Assembly (NCBI GenBank): GCA_046292345.1
Contig: JBKBRC010000050.1
Location: 1 to 16,535 of the forward strand
Length of the DNA stretch: 16,535 bases
Direction of reading: 5' to 3'
Source of the DNA: JBKBRC01 sp046292345
GTDB lineage: Bacteria > Bacteroidota > Rhodothermia > Rhodothermales > Rubricoccaceae
Of the stretch, positions 8,152 through 13,931 are shown one piece after another. Under the pieces are notes generated by a model, which was not told where the DNA came from, searched no databases, and was given only the letters and a program-made list of their open reading frames with translations. Numbering within the stretch: position 1 is the stretch's first letter; each line of letters begins with the position of its first letter. The position numbers and the translations under genes were made by a program.

Positions 8152-8208
8152 ACGAGCGGGGGACGTCGGCGAGGCACGCCATGGGAGCAGCTTAAGTTCG
8201 CGCCCGGC

Positions 8209-8344
8209 GCGGGGCCATGCCGAGCGCGGGGCCATGCCGAGCGCGGGGCCATGCCGAGCGCGGGGCCATGCCGAGCGCGGGGCCATGCCGAGCGCGGGGC
8301 CATGCCGAGCGCGGGGCCATGCCGAGCGCGGGGCCATGCCGAGC
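8209..8344. repeat. 17-bp tandem repeat, eight perfect copies running into gap
   Basis: Eight exact copies of GCGGGGCCATGCCGAGC with no substitutions, from 8209 to the last base before the N run. The real copy number is therefore unknown. On the minus strand every unit carries an ATG (GGCATGGCCCC). As 17 is not a multiple of three, these ATGs cycle through the three frames; those at 8235, 8286 and 8337 are in frame with the ABC exporter. The array is between ribonuclease Z and the exporter, both on the minus strand. Confidence 0.95.
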
Positions 8345-8444
8345 NNNNNNNNNNNNNNNNNNNNNNNNNNNNNNNNNNNNNNNNNNNNNNNNNNNNNNNN
8401 NNNNNNNNNNNNNNNNNNNNNNNNNNNNNNNNNNNNNNNNNNNN
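8345..8444. other. Assembly gap of 100 N
   Basis: Exactly 100 undetermined bases, a standard placeholder for a gap of unknown size. It begins at the end of a perfect 17-bp unit and ends five bases before the stop of ribonuclease Z. The likely cause is a tandem array longer than the reads; other content cannot be excluded. Confidence 0.97.
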
Positions 8445-8449
8445 GCGCG

Positions 8450-9385
8450 TCAGCGTGCGACGGCGTAGACGCGCAGTTCCTCAGCCACGTCGGCGGCAGG
8501 GAACACGGCCTGCGCTTCGGCCGCGAGCGGCGTAGCCTCGGTGTAGCGCGCCGAGACGTGGGTGAGGAGCAGGCGGCGCGCCCCGGCCTCGCGTGCCAGC
8601 GCGGCTGCCTCGGCGGCGGTCGAGTGGGCCGTCTCGGCGGCCCGCGCGGCCAGGTCCTGCGTGAACGTGGCCTCGTGCACGAGCAGGTCCGCCCCGCGTG
8701 CCAGGCGACGGCCGCCCTCGCACGGGCGCGTGTCGAGCACGTAGGCGAAGACCGCCCCCGGCCGCTCCGGCCCGACGAGCCCCTCGGGCGAGACGACGCG
8801 CCCGCCCGCGAGCGTGACCGGCGCGCCGCGTTTGAGCGCCTCGAACTGCCAGCCCTCGGCCACGCCGGCCGCGCGCGCGCCCTCGCCGTCGATCTTGCCC
8901 GGGCGCGCGTGCTCCTCGAGGCGGTAGCCGGCGCACGGCACGCGGTGCTCGAGCGGCCGCGCCTCGACGCGCACGCCGCCGTCGCGGAAGACCTCGCGGC
9001 AGGCCGCCGCATCGGACATGAACGCGGCCCCCAGCTCGACGTGCTCGACGCCGAAGGGCAGCGCGTCCGGACCGGTGCCGGGCAGCGCAGCCAGCATCGC
9101 GCGTAGCCCGGCCGGCCCCGCGAGCACGAGCGGCGCCTCGCGCCCGTTCAGGGCGAGCGACGTGAGCAGGCCCGGCAGGCCGAACACGTGGTCGCCGTGG
9201 AGGTGCGTGATGAAGATGGCCGCAAGGTGCCCGCGCGCCAGGCCGGCCTCGAGCAGCCGGCGCTGCGTGCCCTCACCGCAGTCGAACAGGTACACCCGGC
9301 CCTCGCGGCGCACGGCGCACGCCGAGAGGTGGCGCAGGCGCGTGGGCACGGCTGCGCCCGTGCCCAGGGGGACGACGTCGAACAT
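8450..9385 (-). CDS. rnz: Ribonuclease Z (tRNA 3' endonuclease)
   Basis: 311-residue metallo-beta-lactamase-fold enzyme that trims the 3' trailer from pre-tRNA in the cytoplasm. All family landmarks are present: the opening MFDVVPLGTGAAVPT, the CGEGTQRRLLEAGL segment (36-49), and the zinc ligands H61, H63, D65, H66 of HLHGDH, then H147, D218 and H276 (THVSARY). The flexible arm or exosite region (about 154-190, GYRLEEHARPGK) is of the short bacterial type. The length matches the usual 300-310. The start at 9385 is fixed by the conserved N-terminus; the open frame extends to 9655 but lacks any conserved sequence there. An 11-bp tandem repeat lies 20 bases before the start. The stop codon lies five bases from the assembly gap. 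No Shine-Dalgarno is evident. Confidence 0.95.
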   Translation of the reverse strand: MFDVVPLGTGAAVPTRLRHLSACAVRREGRVYLFDCGEGTQRRLLEAGLARGHLAAIFITHLHGDHVFGLPGLLTSLALNGREAPLVLAGPAGLRAMLAALPGTGPDALPFGVEHVELGAAFMSDAAACREVFRDGGVRVEARPLEHRVPCAGYRLEEHARPGKIDGEGARAAGVAEGWQFEALKRGAPVTLAGGRVVSPEGLVGPERPGAVFAYVLDTRPCEGGRRLARGADLLVHEATFTQDLAARAAETAHSTAAEAAALAREAGARRLLLTHVSARYTEATPLAAEAQAVFPAADVAEELRVYAVAR

Positions 9386-9404
9386 GGGCAGGGAAAACGA
9401 GACT

Positions 9405-9437
9405 GACTCCGGCAGGACTCCGGCAGGACTCCGGCAA
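9405..9437. repeat. 11-bp tandem repeat in rnz leader
   Basis: Three copies of GACTCCGGCAG (9405-9415, 9416-9426, 9427-9437, the last ending in A). It occupies the leader of ribonuclease Z, 20 bases before its start codon, so it is probably transcribed. The distal copy and its flank (GACTCCGGCAAGACG, 9427-9441) match 14 of 15 bases at 3523-3537. Confidence 0.85.
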
Positions 9438-9558
9438 GACGTGTGCAGAACGGACGCAACGCGGCGCGCCCGGACGCGGTTCGCGCTCCGCGCGTGTCCC
9501 GGTCGCAGGTCCGCCCGCAAGCGTTCTACGACCCGGCCGCCGTCCTCGTCGCCAGGCT

Positions 9559-9581
9559 GCAGGCGCCTCCGGAGCGCCTGC
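9559..9581. promoter_or_regulatory. Inverted repeat in divergent rnz/lipoprotein region
   Basis: GCAGGCGC (9559-9566) pairs with GCGCCTGC (9574-9581); the loop contains TCC and GGA, which extend the pairing to 11 bp with one bulged C. It lies in the 287-bp divergent region (9386-9672), which otherwise holds the 11-bp repeat and a candidate promoter but no credible gene. It may be an operator or an RNA hairpin. Confidence 0.3.
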
Positions 9582-9642
9582 CGGCACTCGCCCACAGCCC
9601 CGTCGCCTTGTCTGTTACCCCCGGCCGCCTTGCGCCGGCGAG

Positions 9643-9649
9643 TAGCTTG
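9643..9649 (+). promoter_or_regulatory. Candidate -7 promoter box TAGCTTG
   Basis: TAGCTTG lies 23 bases before the ATG of the TPR lipoprotein, in an otherwise GC-rich stretch. It matches the TAnCTTG pattern seen before the HmuY-PD40 and uppP genes. It is followed by GAG as in the HmuY-PD40 copy. A -33 partner at the usual distance is not evident. Confidence 0.35.
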
Positions 9650-9672
9650 AGCCACCCCCAGCCCTTACGCCC

Positions 9673-10980
9673 ATGCGTCCCGCTACCGCTCTATTTTTTA
9701 CAAGTTTGCTGCTAGTGCTCGCCGTTCTCCCGGCCTGCGTCTCGGCCGAGCGCACGTACCGCCGCGGCCTCGAGCGCGAGCAGACCGGCAACGCCGAGGC
9801 CGCGGCCAATGACTACATCCGAGCGCTCGAGCGCGACGCCTCGCTCGCCAACGTGCGCGGACGGCTCGAGGTGGCCGGCCGCGAGGCCATCGAGCTGCGC
9901 GTGCGCCGCGCCGAGGGCGTGCGGCCCGTCGAGGCGGCCGAGCACTACGCCGCCGCCGACGACCTCGCCCTGCGCGCCCGCGCCGTGGGCGTGGTGCTCG
10001 CCCTCCCGCAGGGCTTCGCCGACGCACGCGACGACGCTTTCGCCGCCGCCATCGAGGAGCTGCTCGAGCAGGCGGCGATGCTGCGCGAGGCGCAGCAGTA
10101 CGCTCCGGCGCTTCAGGCACTCGACCGCGCGCGCACCTTCCGCCCGACGGCTGCAGAGGCCGCCGCGCTCGACCAGGCCGCGCGCGAGGCCTACGGCGAG
10201 TGGGCCGAGGCCGAGTACGCCGCCGGGCGCTTCCGTGCCGCCTACGAGCGTGCCGGGCAGGCGCTCGGGATGGCGCCCCCCGGCTCGGCCGGCTTCGCGC
10301 GCCTCGAGCGCCTGCGCGAGGACGCCCTCGCCACCGGCACACGCCGCGTCGCGCTCTTCCCGGCCGAGGCCGCCTCGGCCCGTGCCGACCTCCCGGAGGG
10401 CTTCCTGAACGACTTCAACGACATCCTCCTCGACGAGTACGCCGCGCGCCCGCCGCTCTTCGTGCGCTTCGCCGAGCCCGCCGCCGTGCGCCGCCTCCTG
10501 CGCGTCGAGCGCGACGCGGCCGGCCGCCTCGCGCGCCCCAGTCGCACCGGCTCGCTCGCGCGTGACCTCGACGCGCACTTCGGCGTCGCGCTCGACGTGG
10601 GCAGCTACGCCTCGAGCGAGGAAGAGCGCGGCCGGCGGACCGAGAGCGCGCGCCTCCGGCAGGGCGGCGCTCGCGTAGACTTCACGCGCGTAGAGCGCCG
10701 CGTGACGCTCTCGGCACGCGCCGAGTTCGCTGTCGTGGACGCGGCCTCGCGCAACGTCGTATGCTCAGACCAGGTCCAGCGCCAGGTCTCGGACACCTAC
10801 GCGACCGCCTCCTTCGACGGCGACTACCGCGACCTCGACCTCTCCCGCGAACGCCGCGCGTGGTTCGACGGCACGGCCGAGCAGAACACGCGCGAGGCGC
10901 TTCAGGAGCGGCTCCGGCAGACCCTCGCCGAGGCCGTCGCCGAGCGCGTCTTCGCCTGCCTCGGGCGACAGGTGCGCTGA
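9673..10980 (+). CDS. TPR lipoprotein with CsgG/LpoB-like C-terminal region
   Basis: 435-residue exported protein not assigned to a named family. The signal peptide ends in L19-P20-A21-C22; the proline at -2 makes the lipobox unusual, so lipidation is probable rather than certain. Residues about 25-215 are helical and Ala-rich with TPR-like units (TYRRGLEREQTGNAEAAAND, LREAQQYAPALQALDRA, AEYAAGRFRAAYERAGQAL). Residues about 223-430 read like an alternating alpha/beta fold of the CsgG/LpoB/TolB-N kind: strand RRVALFP (224-230), helix FLNDFNDILLDEY (244-256), FVRFAEPAAVRRLLRV (263-278), a dialanine-like 'ARDLDAHFGVALDVGSY' (296-312), strands ERRVTLSARAEFAVVDA (341-357), and a final long helix (405-430). 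Such proteins often assemble at the outer membrane or activate cell-wall synthases. Fold assignment is by pattern only. GC content drops in the signal-peptide codons (9688-9711). Confidence 0.75.
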   Translation: MRPATALFFTSLLLVLAVLPACVSAERTYRRGLEREQTGNAEAAANDYIRALERDASLANVRGRLEVAGREAIELRVRRAEGVRPVEAAEHYAAADDLALRARAVGVVLALPQGFADARDDAFAAAIEELLEQAAMLREAQQYAPALQALDRARTFRPTAAEAAALDQAAREAYGEWAEAEYAAGRFRAAYERAGQALGMAPPGSAGFARLERLREDALATGTRRVALFPAEAASARADLPEGFLNDFNDILLDEYAARPPLFVRFAEPAAVRRLLRVERDAAGRLARPSRTGSLARDLDAHFGVALDVGSYASSEEERGRRTESARLRQGGARVDFTRVERRVTLSARAEFAVVDAASRNVVCSDQVQRQVSDTYATASFDGDYRDLDLSRERRAWFDGTAEQNTREALQERLRQTLAEAVAERVFACLGRQVR

Positions 10981-10984
10981 ACCG

Positions 10985-11003
10985 GGCGGCTCCAGCAGCC
11001 GCC
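10985..11003 (+). terminator. Possible hairpin after TPR lipoprotein gene
   Basis: GGCGGCT (10985-10991) pairs perfectly with AGCCGCC (10997-11003) across CCAGC, four bases after the stop. A C-run rather than a T-run follows, so an intrinsic terminator is doubtful. It could be an attenuator or simply structure between two co-transcribed genes. Confidence 0.3.
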
Positions 11004-11066
11004 TCCCCCCGCACGCAGCGTCCGGCGGTCCCCCCGGGGCTCGTCCCGCCGGGCCCCATCCGCCTC

Positions 11067-12731
11067 GTGGACTACTTCACGCTCCGCGCTCTCGCTCACG
11101 CCTGGCACGCGCGCCTCGCCGGCGCTTGCGTTGCAGACTCGTGGACGCAGGACCGCGCCGAGTGGAGTCTCGCGCTCGAGGCGCCCGAGGGGCCGCTCAT
11201 GCTGCGCGTCCGCTGCGACCCCGCGCGTCCGCTCGCCTTCCTCGGCGCCGGGCACGGCCGCCAGCGCCGCAACACCGCCGACGTGTTCGGCGGCACGGCC
11301 GGGCAGACGCTGGCAGCGGTCGTGCTCGCCGAGCGCGACCGCCGCCTCTCGCTCGTGCTCGCGAGCGGCGCGGCATGGCACCTGTACCTTTTCGGCCCAC
11401 GCCCTAACGTCCTCCTGGCCGACGCCGCGGGGCGCGTCGCCGAGGCTTTTCGGCAGCCGGCGGCGTGGGCCGGACGCGAAGCTCCGCCGCCGCGTCCGGC
11501 GCCCGATCCGCGCACGCCCGCAGCGTTCGCCGCACGACGGGAGGCTGCTGCGCGCCGCCCAACGCTCGCGCAGGCCGCCGCGGCCCTCGCGCCTCTGCTC
11601 CCCCGCCTGCTCGCCGCCGACGCTGTGCGCCGCGCCAGCCTTGCCCCCGAGGCGCCGCCGCGCGCGCTCGGCGAGGCGGCCTGGGATGCTCTTTACGCTG
11701 CCCTCGCGACTCTCCGCGACGCGCTCGAGACGCCCGCGCCGCACGTCTACCGCGTCGCAGACGCGCCGGCGCGCGCGCCCCTGGCCCTCGTGCCCGCTCC
11801 GCTCGCTCACCCGCCCGAGGGCTGGCTGGCCGAGTCGTTTCCCTCGGCCGACGAGGCCGCGCGCGTCTTCGCCCGTGCGTCGCTACGCGGGCGCGCCTTC
11901 GAGGCGCGGTTCAGGCCGCTCGAGCGGGCCCTCGCGGCGCTGCACGAGCGCCGCGCGCGCAGCGCCGAGGCGATGCTCGCCGAACTCGCTCGCCCCTCCC
12001 GAGCCTCCCGCTACGAGGCCTTCGGGCACCTGCTGATGGCGCAGGCCGCCGGGCAAGGCCCGGGCCACGAGGCCGTCACGCTGCCGGACGTCCTCACCGG
12101 AGGGCCGCCCGTGGCCGTCCCCCTGGACCCGGCGCGATCGGCCGTCGAGAACGCGGCGCGCTACTACGCGCGGGCGCGCCAGGCCCGGCGCGCCCGGCAG
12201 GCGGCGGAGGGGCGCCGGGAGGCGCTCGCCGCCGAGGCCGAGGCGGCCGCGCGCCTCCTCGCGCGCCTCCGCGCCTGCAAGAGCGCCGCCGAGGTGGACG
12301 CGCTGCGCGCCGAGGCGCTGGCCGCGCTGCCCGCCCTGGGCCGCGCCGAGGCGCAGACCAATGCCCCCTCCGAGCCGTTCCGGCGCGTGGCCCTCCCGGG
12401 CGGCTTCGAGGCGCTCGTGGGCAAGCACGCCCGCGGCAACGCGGCGCTCGTGACGCGGCACGCGCGCCCGCACGACCTCTGGCTGCACGCGCGCGGCGTA
12501 TCGGGCGCGCACGTGATCGTCCCGCGCGCGTCCAGGACGGCCGCGGTGCCTCGCGTGGTCGTCGAGGCGGCGGCGGCGCTCGCCGCCTACCACAGCGACG
12601 CACGCACGCAGGCGCTCGCGCCCGTGAGCGTGACCGAGCGCAAGTACGTCCGGCCCGTCAAAGGCGGCCCGCCCGGGGCCGTCCGCATCGAGCGCGAAGA
12701 CGTGCTGCTCGTAGCGCCCGCACGGCCCTGA
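11067..12731 (+). CDS. rqcH: NFACT-family ribosome quality-control protein (RqcH/Rqc2 homologue)
   Basis: 554 residues if started at the GTG at 11067 (VDYFTLRALAHAW), which matches the usual family N-terminus 'DYFTLRAL'; no in-frame ATG lies between 10761 and this point. The NFACT-N region has the D91-R92 pair that, in the Bacillus enzyme, is needed for alanine tailing, then LYLFGPRPNVLLAD (about 105-118). A helical coiled-coil region (about 250-415) has long Ala/Arg/Glu runs (ARYYARARQARRARQAAEG). The C-terminal NFACT-R domain carries DLWLHARGVSGAHVIVP (470-486) and TERKYVRPVKG (523-533). The family binds obstructed 50S subunits and recruits Ala-tRNA to tag stalled nascent chains. The length is close to the usual 560-580. 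The gene starts 86 bp after the lipoprotein gene and may be read with it. It was formerly annotated as fibronectin-binding protein FbpA. Confidence 0.88.
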   Translation: MDYFTLRALAHAWHARLAGACVADSWTQDRAEWSLALEAPEGPLMLRVRCDPARPLAFLGAGHGRQRRNTADVFGGTAGQTLAAVVLAERDRRLSLVLASGAAWHLYLFGPRPNVLLADAAGRVAEAFRQPAAWAGREAPPPRPAPDPRTPAAFAARREAAARRPTLAQAAAALAPLLPRLLAADAVRRASLAPEAPPRALGEAAWDALYAALATLRDALETPAPHVYRVADAPARAPLALVPAPLAHPPEGWLAESFPSADEAARVFARASLRGRAFEARFRPLERALAALHERRARSAEAMLAELARPSRASRYEAFGHLLMAQAAGQGPGHEAVTLPDVLTGGPPVAVPLDPARSAVENAARYYARARQARRARQAAEGRREALAAEAEAAARLLARLRACKSAAEVDALRAEALAALPALGRAEAQTNAPSEPFRRVALPGGFEALVGKHARGNAALVTRHARPHDLWLHARGVSGAHVIVPRASRTAAVPRVVVEAAAALAAYHSDARTQALAPVSVTERKYVRPVKGGPPGAVRIEREDVLLVAPARP

Positions 12732-12733
12732 CG

Positions 12734-12762
12734 CAGCCGGCGAGCACGCGTCAGCCGGCGAG
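12734..12762. repeat. 11-bp direct repeat, 18-bp spacing, across uppP stop
   Basis: CAGCCGGCGAG occurs at 12734-12744 and 12752-12762. The second copy contains the last uppP codons and part of its stop on the minus strand (CTCGCCGGCTGA), and the first is a copy of that end placed 18 bp further on in the 19-bp gap to rqcH. This is the same arrangement as at the cnoX stop, with about 1.6 copies. Confidence 0.55.
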
Positions 12763-13566
12763 GTACAGGTAGTAGGCGAGCGCGAACACGCCGACCGCGA
12801 TCCGGTACCAGGCAAACGGCCGGAACGTGTTCGTCGCCACGAAGCGGAGCAGGAAGTGGATCGAGGCGAGCGCGGCCACAAACGCCGCCACGCAGCCGAC
12901 CAGGAAAAACGGCGCGTCGGCAGCCGAGAGCTCGCCGGCCGACTTGACGAGCTTCAGGCCGGACGCGCCGACCATGATCGGGATAGCGAGGAAGAACGAG
13001 AACTCGGTCGCGGCCACGCGCGAGAGCCCGAAGGCCAGGCCGCCCATGATGGTCGAGGCCGAGCGCGACATGCCAGGAAAAAGCGCAAGACACTGCGCCA
13101 GGCCCACCTTCCACGCCTCAGGCAGCGCGATGTCATCCGCCCGCTCGACCGTCACCCGGCGCCGCTCGGCGTACCACTCGACGATCAGGATCAGCATGCC
13201 GCCCGTCACGAGCGCGCCGGCCACGGTGAGCGGGTTGAACAGGTGCGCCTCGATGAAGTCGTCGAGCAGGAAGCCCAGCACCGCCGCCGGCACGCACCCG
13301 ACGACGACCGCAAGCGCGAAGCGCCGCGCCGAGGGATCGGTGGGCAGGCGACGGGTGATGTCGAGGATCTTGGCCCGGAACGCCCACACGACGGCCAGAA
13401 TGGCCGCGAGCTGGATGACGATGTTGAACACCACCATGCGCGGCTCCGACGGGTCGAGCCCTAGCAGATCGGTCGTCAGGATCAGGTGCCCCGTAGACGA
13501 GATGGGGATGAACTCCGTGACCCCCTCGACGAGGCCGAGGATAAGGGCGTTGAGCAGGTCGCGCAT
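12751..13566 (-). CDS. uppP: Undecaprenyl-diphosphatase UppP (BacA)
   Basis: 271-residue integral inner-membrane enzyme that removes a phosphate from undecaprenyl diphosphate, recycling the lipid carrier of peptidoglycan and O-antigen synthesis and giving bacitracin resistance when abundant. The first signature EGVTEFIPISSTGHLIL (14-30) holds E14, E18, S24 and H27, and the second, LFPGMSRSASTIMGG (162-176), holds R168; together they form the active site. Hydrophobic segments cover most of the rest (about 50-64, 84-101, 112-131, 186-203, 221-241, 255-270). The length matches the family (265-280). It starts at the ATG at 13566, fixed by the conserved MRDLLNALILGLVEG. It is divergent from the response regulator and its end converges with rqcH, with only 19 bp between the stops. 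Confidence 0.95.
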   Translation of the reverse strand: MRDLLNALILGLVEGVTEFIPISSTGHLILTTDLLGLDPSEPRMVVFNIVIQLAAILAVVWAFRAKILDITRRLPTDPSARRFALAVVVGCVPAAVLGFLLDDFIEAHLFNPLTVAGALVTGGMLILIVEWYAERRRVTVERADDIALPEAWKVGLAQCLALFPGMSRSASTIMGGLAFGLSRVAATEFSFFLAIPIMVGASGLKLVKSAGELSAADAPFFLVGCVAAFVAALASIHFLLRFVATNTFRPFAWYRIAVGVFALAYYLYLAG

Positions 13567-13601
13567 GAAGACGGGCGGGTGAGCACAGGAACGAAGGGCG
13601 C

Positions 13602-13608
13602 CAAGTTA
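13602..13608 (-). promoter_or_regulatory. Candidate -7 promoter box TAACTTG for uppP
   Basis: TAACTTG on the minus strand, 35 bases before the uppP start, in a GC-rich region. It is the third TAnCTTG box in the window in front of a gene with a long upstream spacer. No convincing -33 element. Confidence 0.35.
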
Positions 13609-13679
13609 CCCCGCCCGTCTATCGGCACCGGGAAGCCGGCGTTAACCGGCACGCCCGCGCCTTGCCGAGCGGGCTGCGC

Positions 13680-13709
13680 GCCGCCTCATGCCGCGCCGCC
13701 TTATGCCGC
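13680..13709. repeat. 15-bp tandem repeat in uppP/regulator spacer
   Basis: GCCGCCTCATGCCGC (13680-13694) and GCCGCCTTATGCCGC (13695-13709) differ at one position, and a decayed third copy follows. This is a separate array from the 17-bp array that starts 40 bases downstream in the same 365-bp spacer. Confidence 0.7.
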
Positions 13710-13748
13710 GCCGCGCGCTGCCGATACCGGGCAGGCTCCCCTTCCCCC

Positions 13749-13930
13749 GAGCTCCCGCTCACGACGAGCTCCCGCTCACGACGAGCTCCCGCTCACGACG
13801 AGCTCCCGCTCACGACGAGCTCCCGCTCACGACGAGCTCCCGCTCACGACGAGCCCCCGCCCACGACGAGCCCCCGCCCACGACGAGCCCCCGCCCACGA
13901 CGAGCCCCCGCCCACGACGAGCCCCCGTCC
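13749..13930. repeat. 17-bp tandem array, two unit types, ending at regulator start
   Basis: Six perfect copies of GAGCTCCCGCTCACGAC (13749-13850), then four perfect copies of a variant with T-to-C at positions 5 and 11 (GAGCCCCCGCCCACGAC, 13851-13918), then a 12-base partial unit that ends one base before the response-regulator ATG. The array fills the second half of the 365-bp divergent region between uppP and the regulator. The reading frame is open through it, but the receiver domain starts cleanly after it, so the array is leader or promoter DNA, not coding. Confidence 0.95.
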
Positions 13931-13931
13931 G

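Noticed and set aside
8209..8344. CRISPR array
   Set aside because: Units are head-to-tail without spacers, only 17 bp, and no cas gene is present. The same holds for the arrays at 5715, 13749 and 16379.
9443..9715. Small plus-strand gene in the rnz/lipoprotein spacer
   Set aside because: It overlaps the lipoprotein start out of frame and has no conserved or coding-like character.
13645..13676. Sigma-54 promoter (GGCAC...TTGC) before the regulator
   Set aside because: The spacing between GG and GC is 14 bases rather than the required 10.
13662..13931. N-terminal extension of the response regulator encoded by the 17-bp array
   Set aside because: The frame is open, but the receiver begins exactly at the ATG at 13932 and the array translates to low-complexity sequence.
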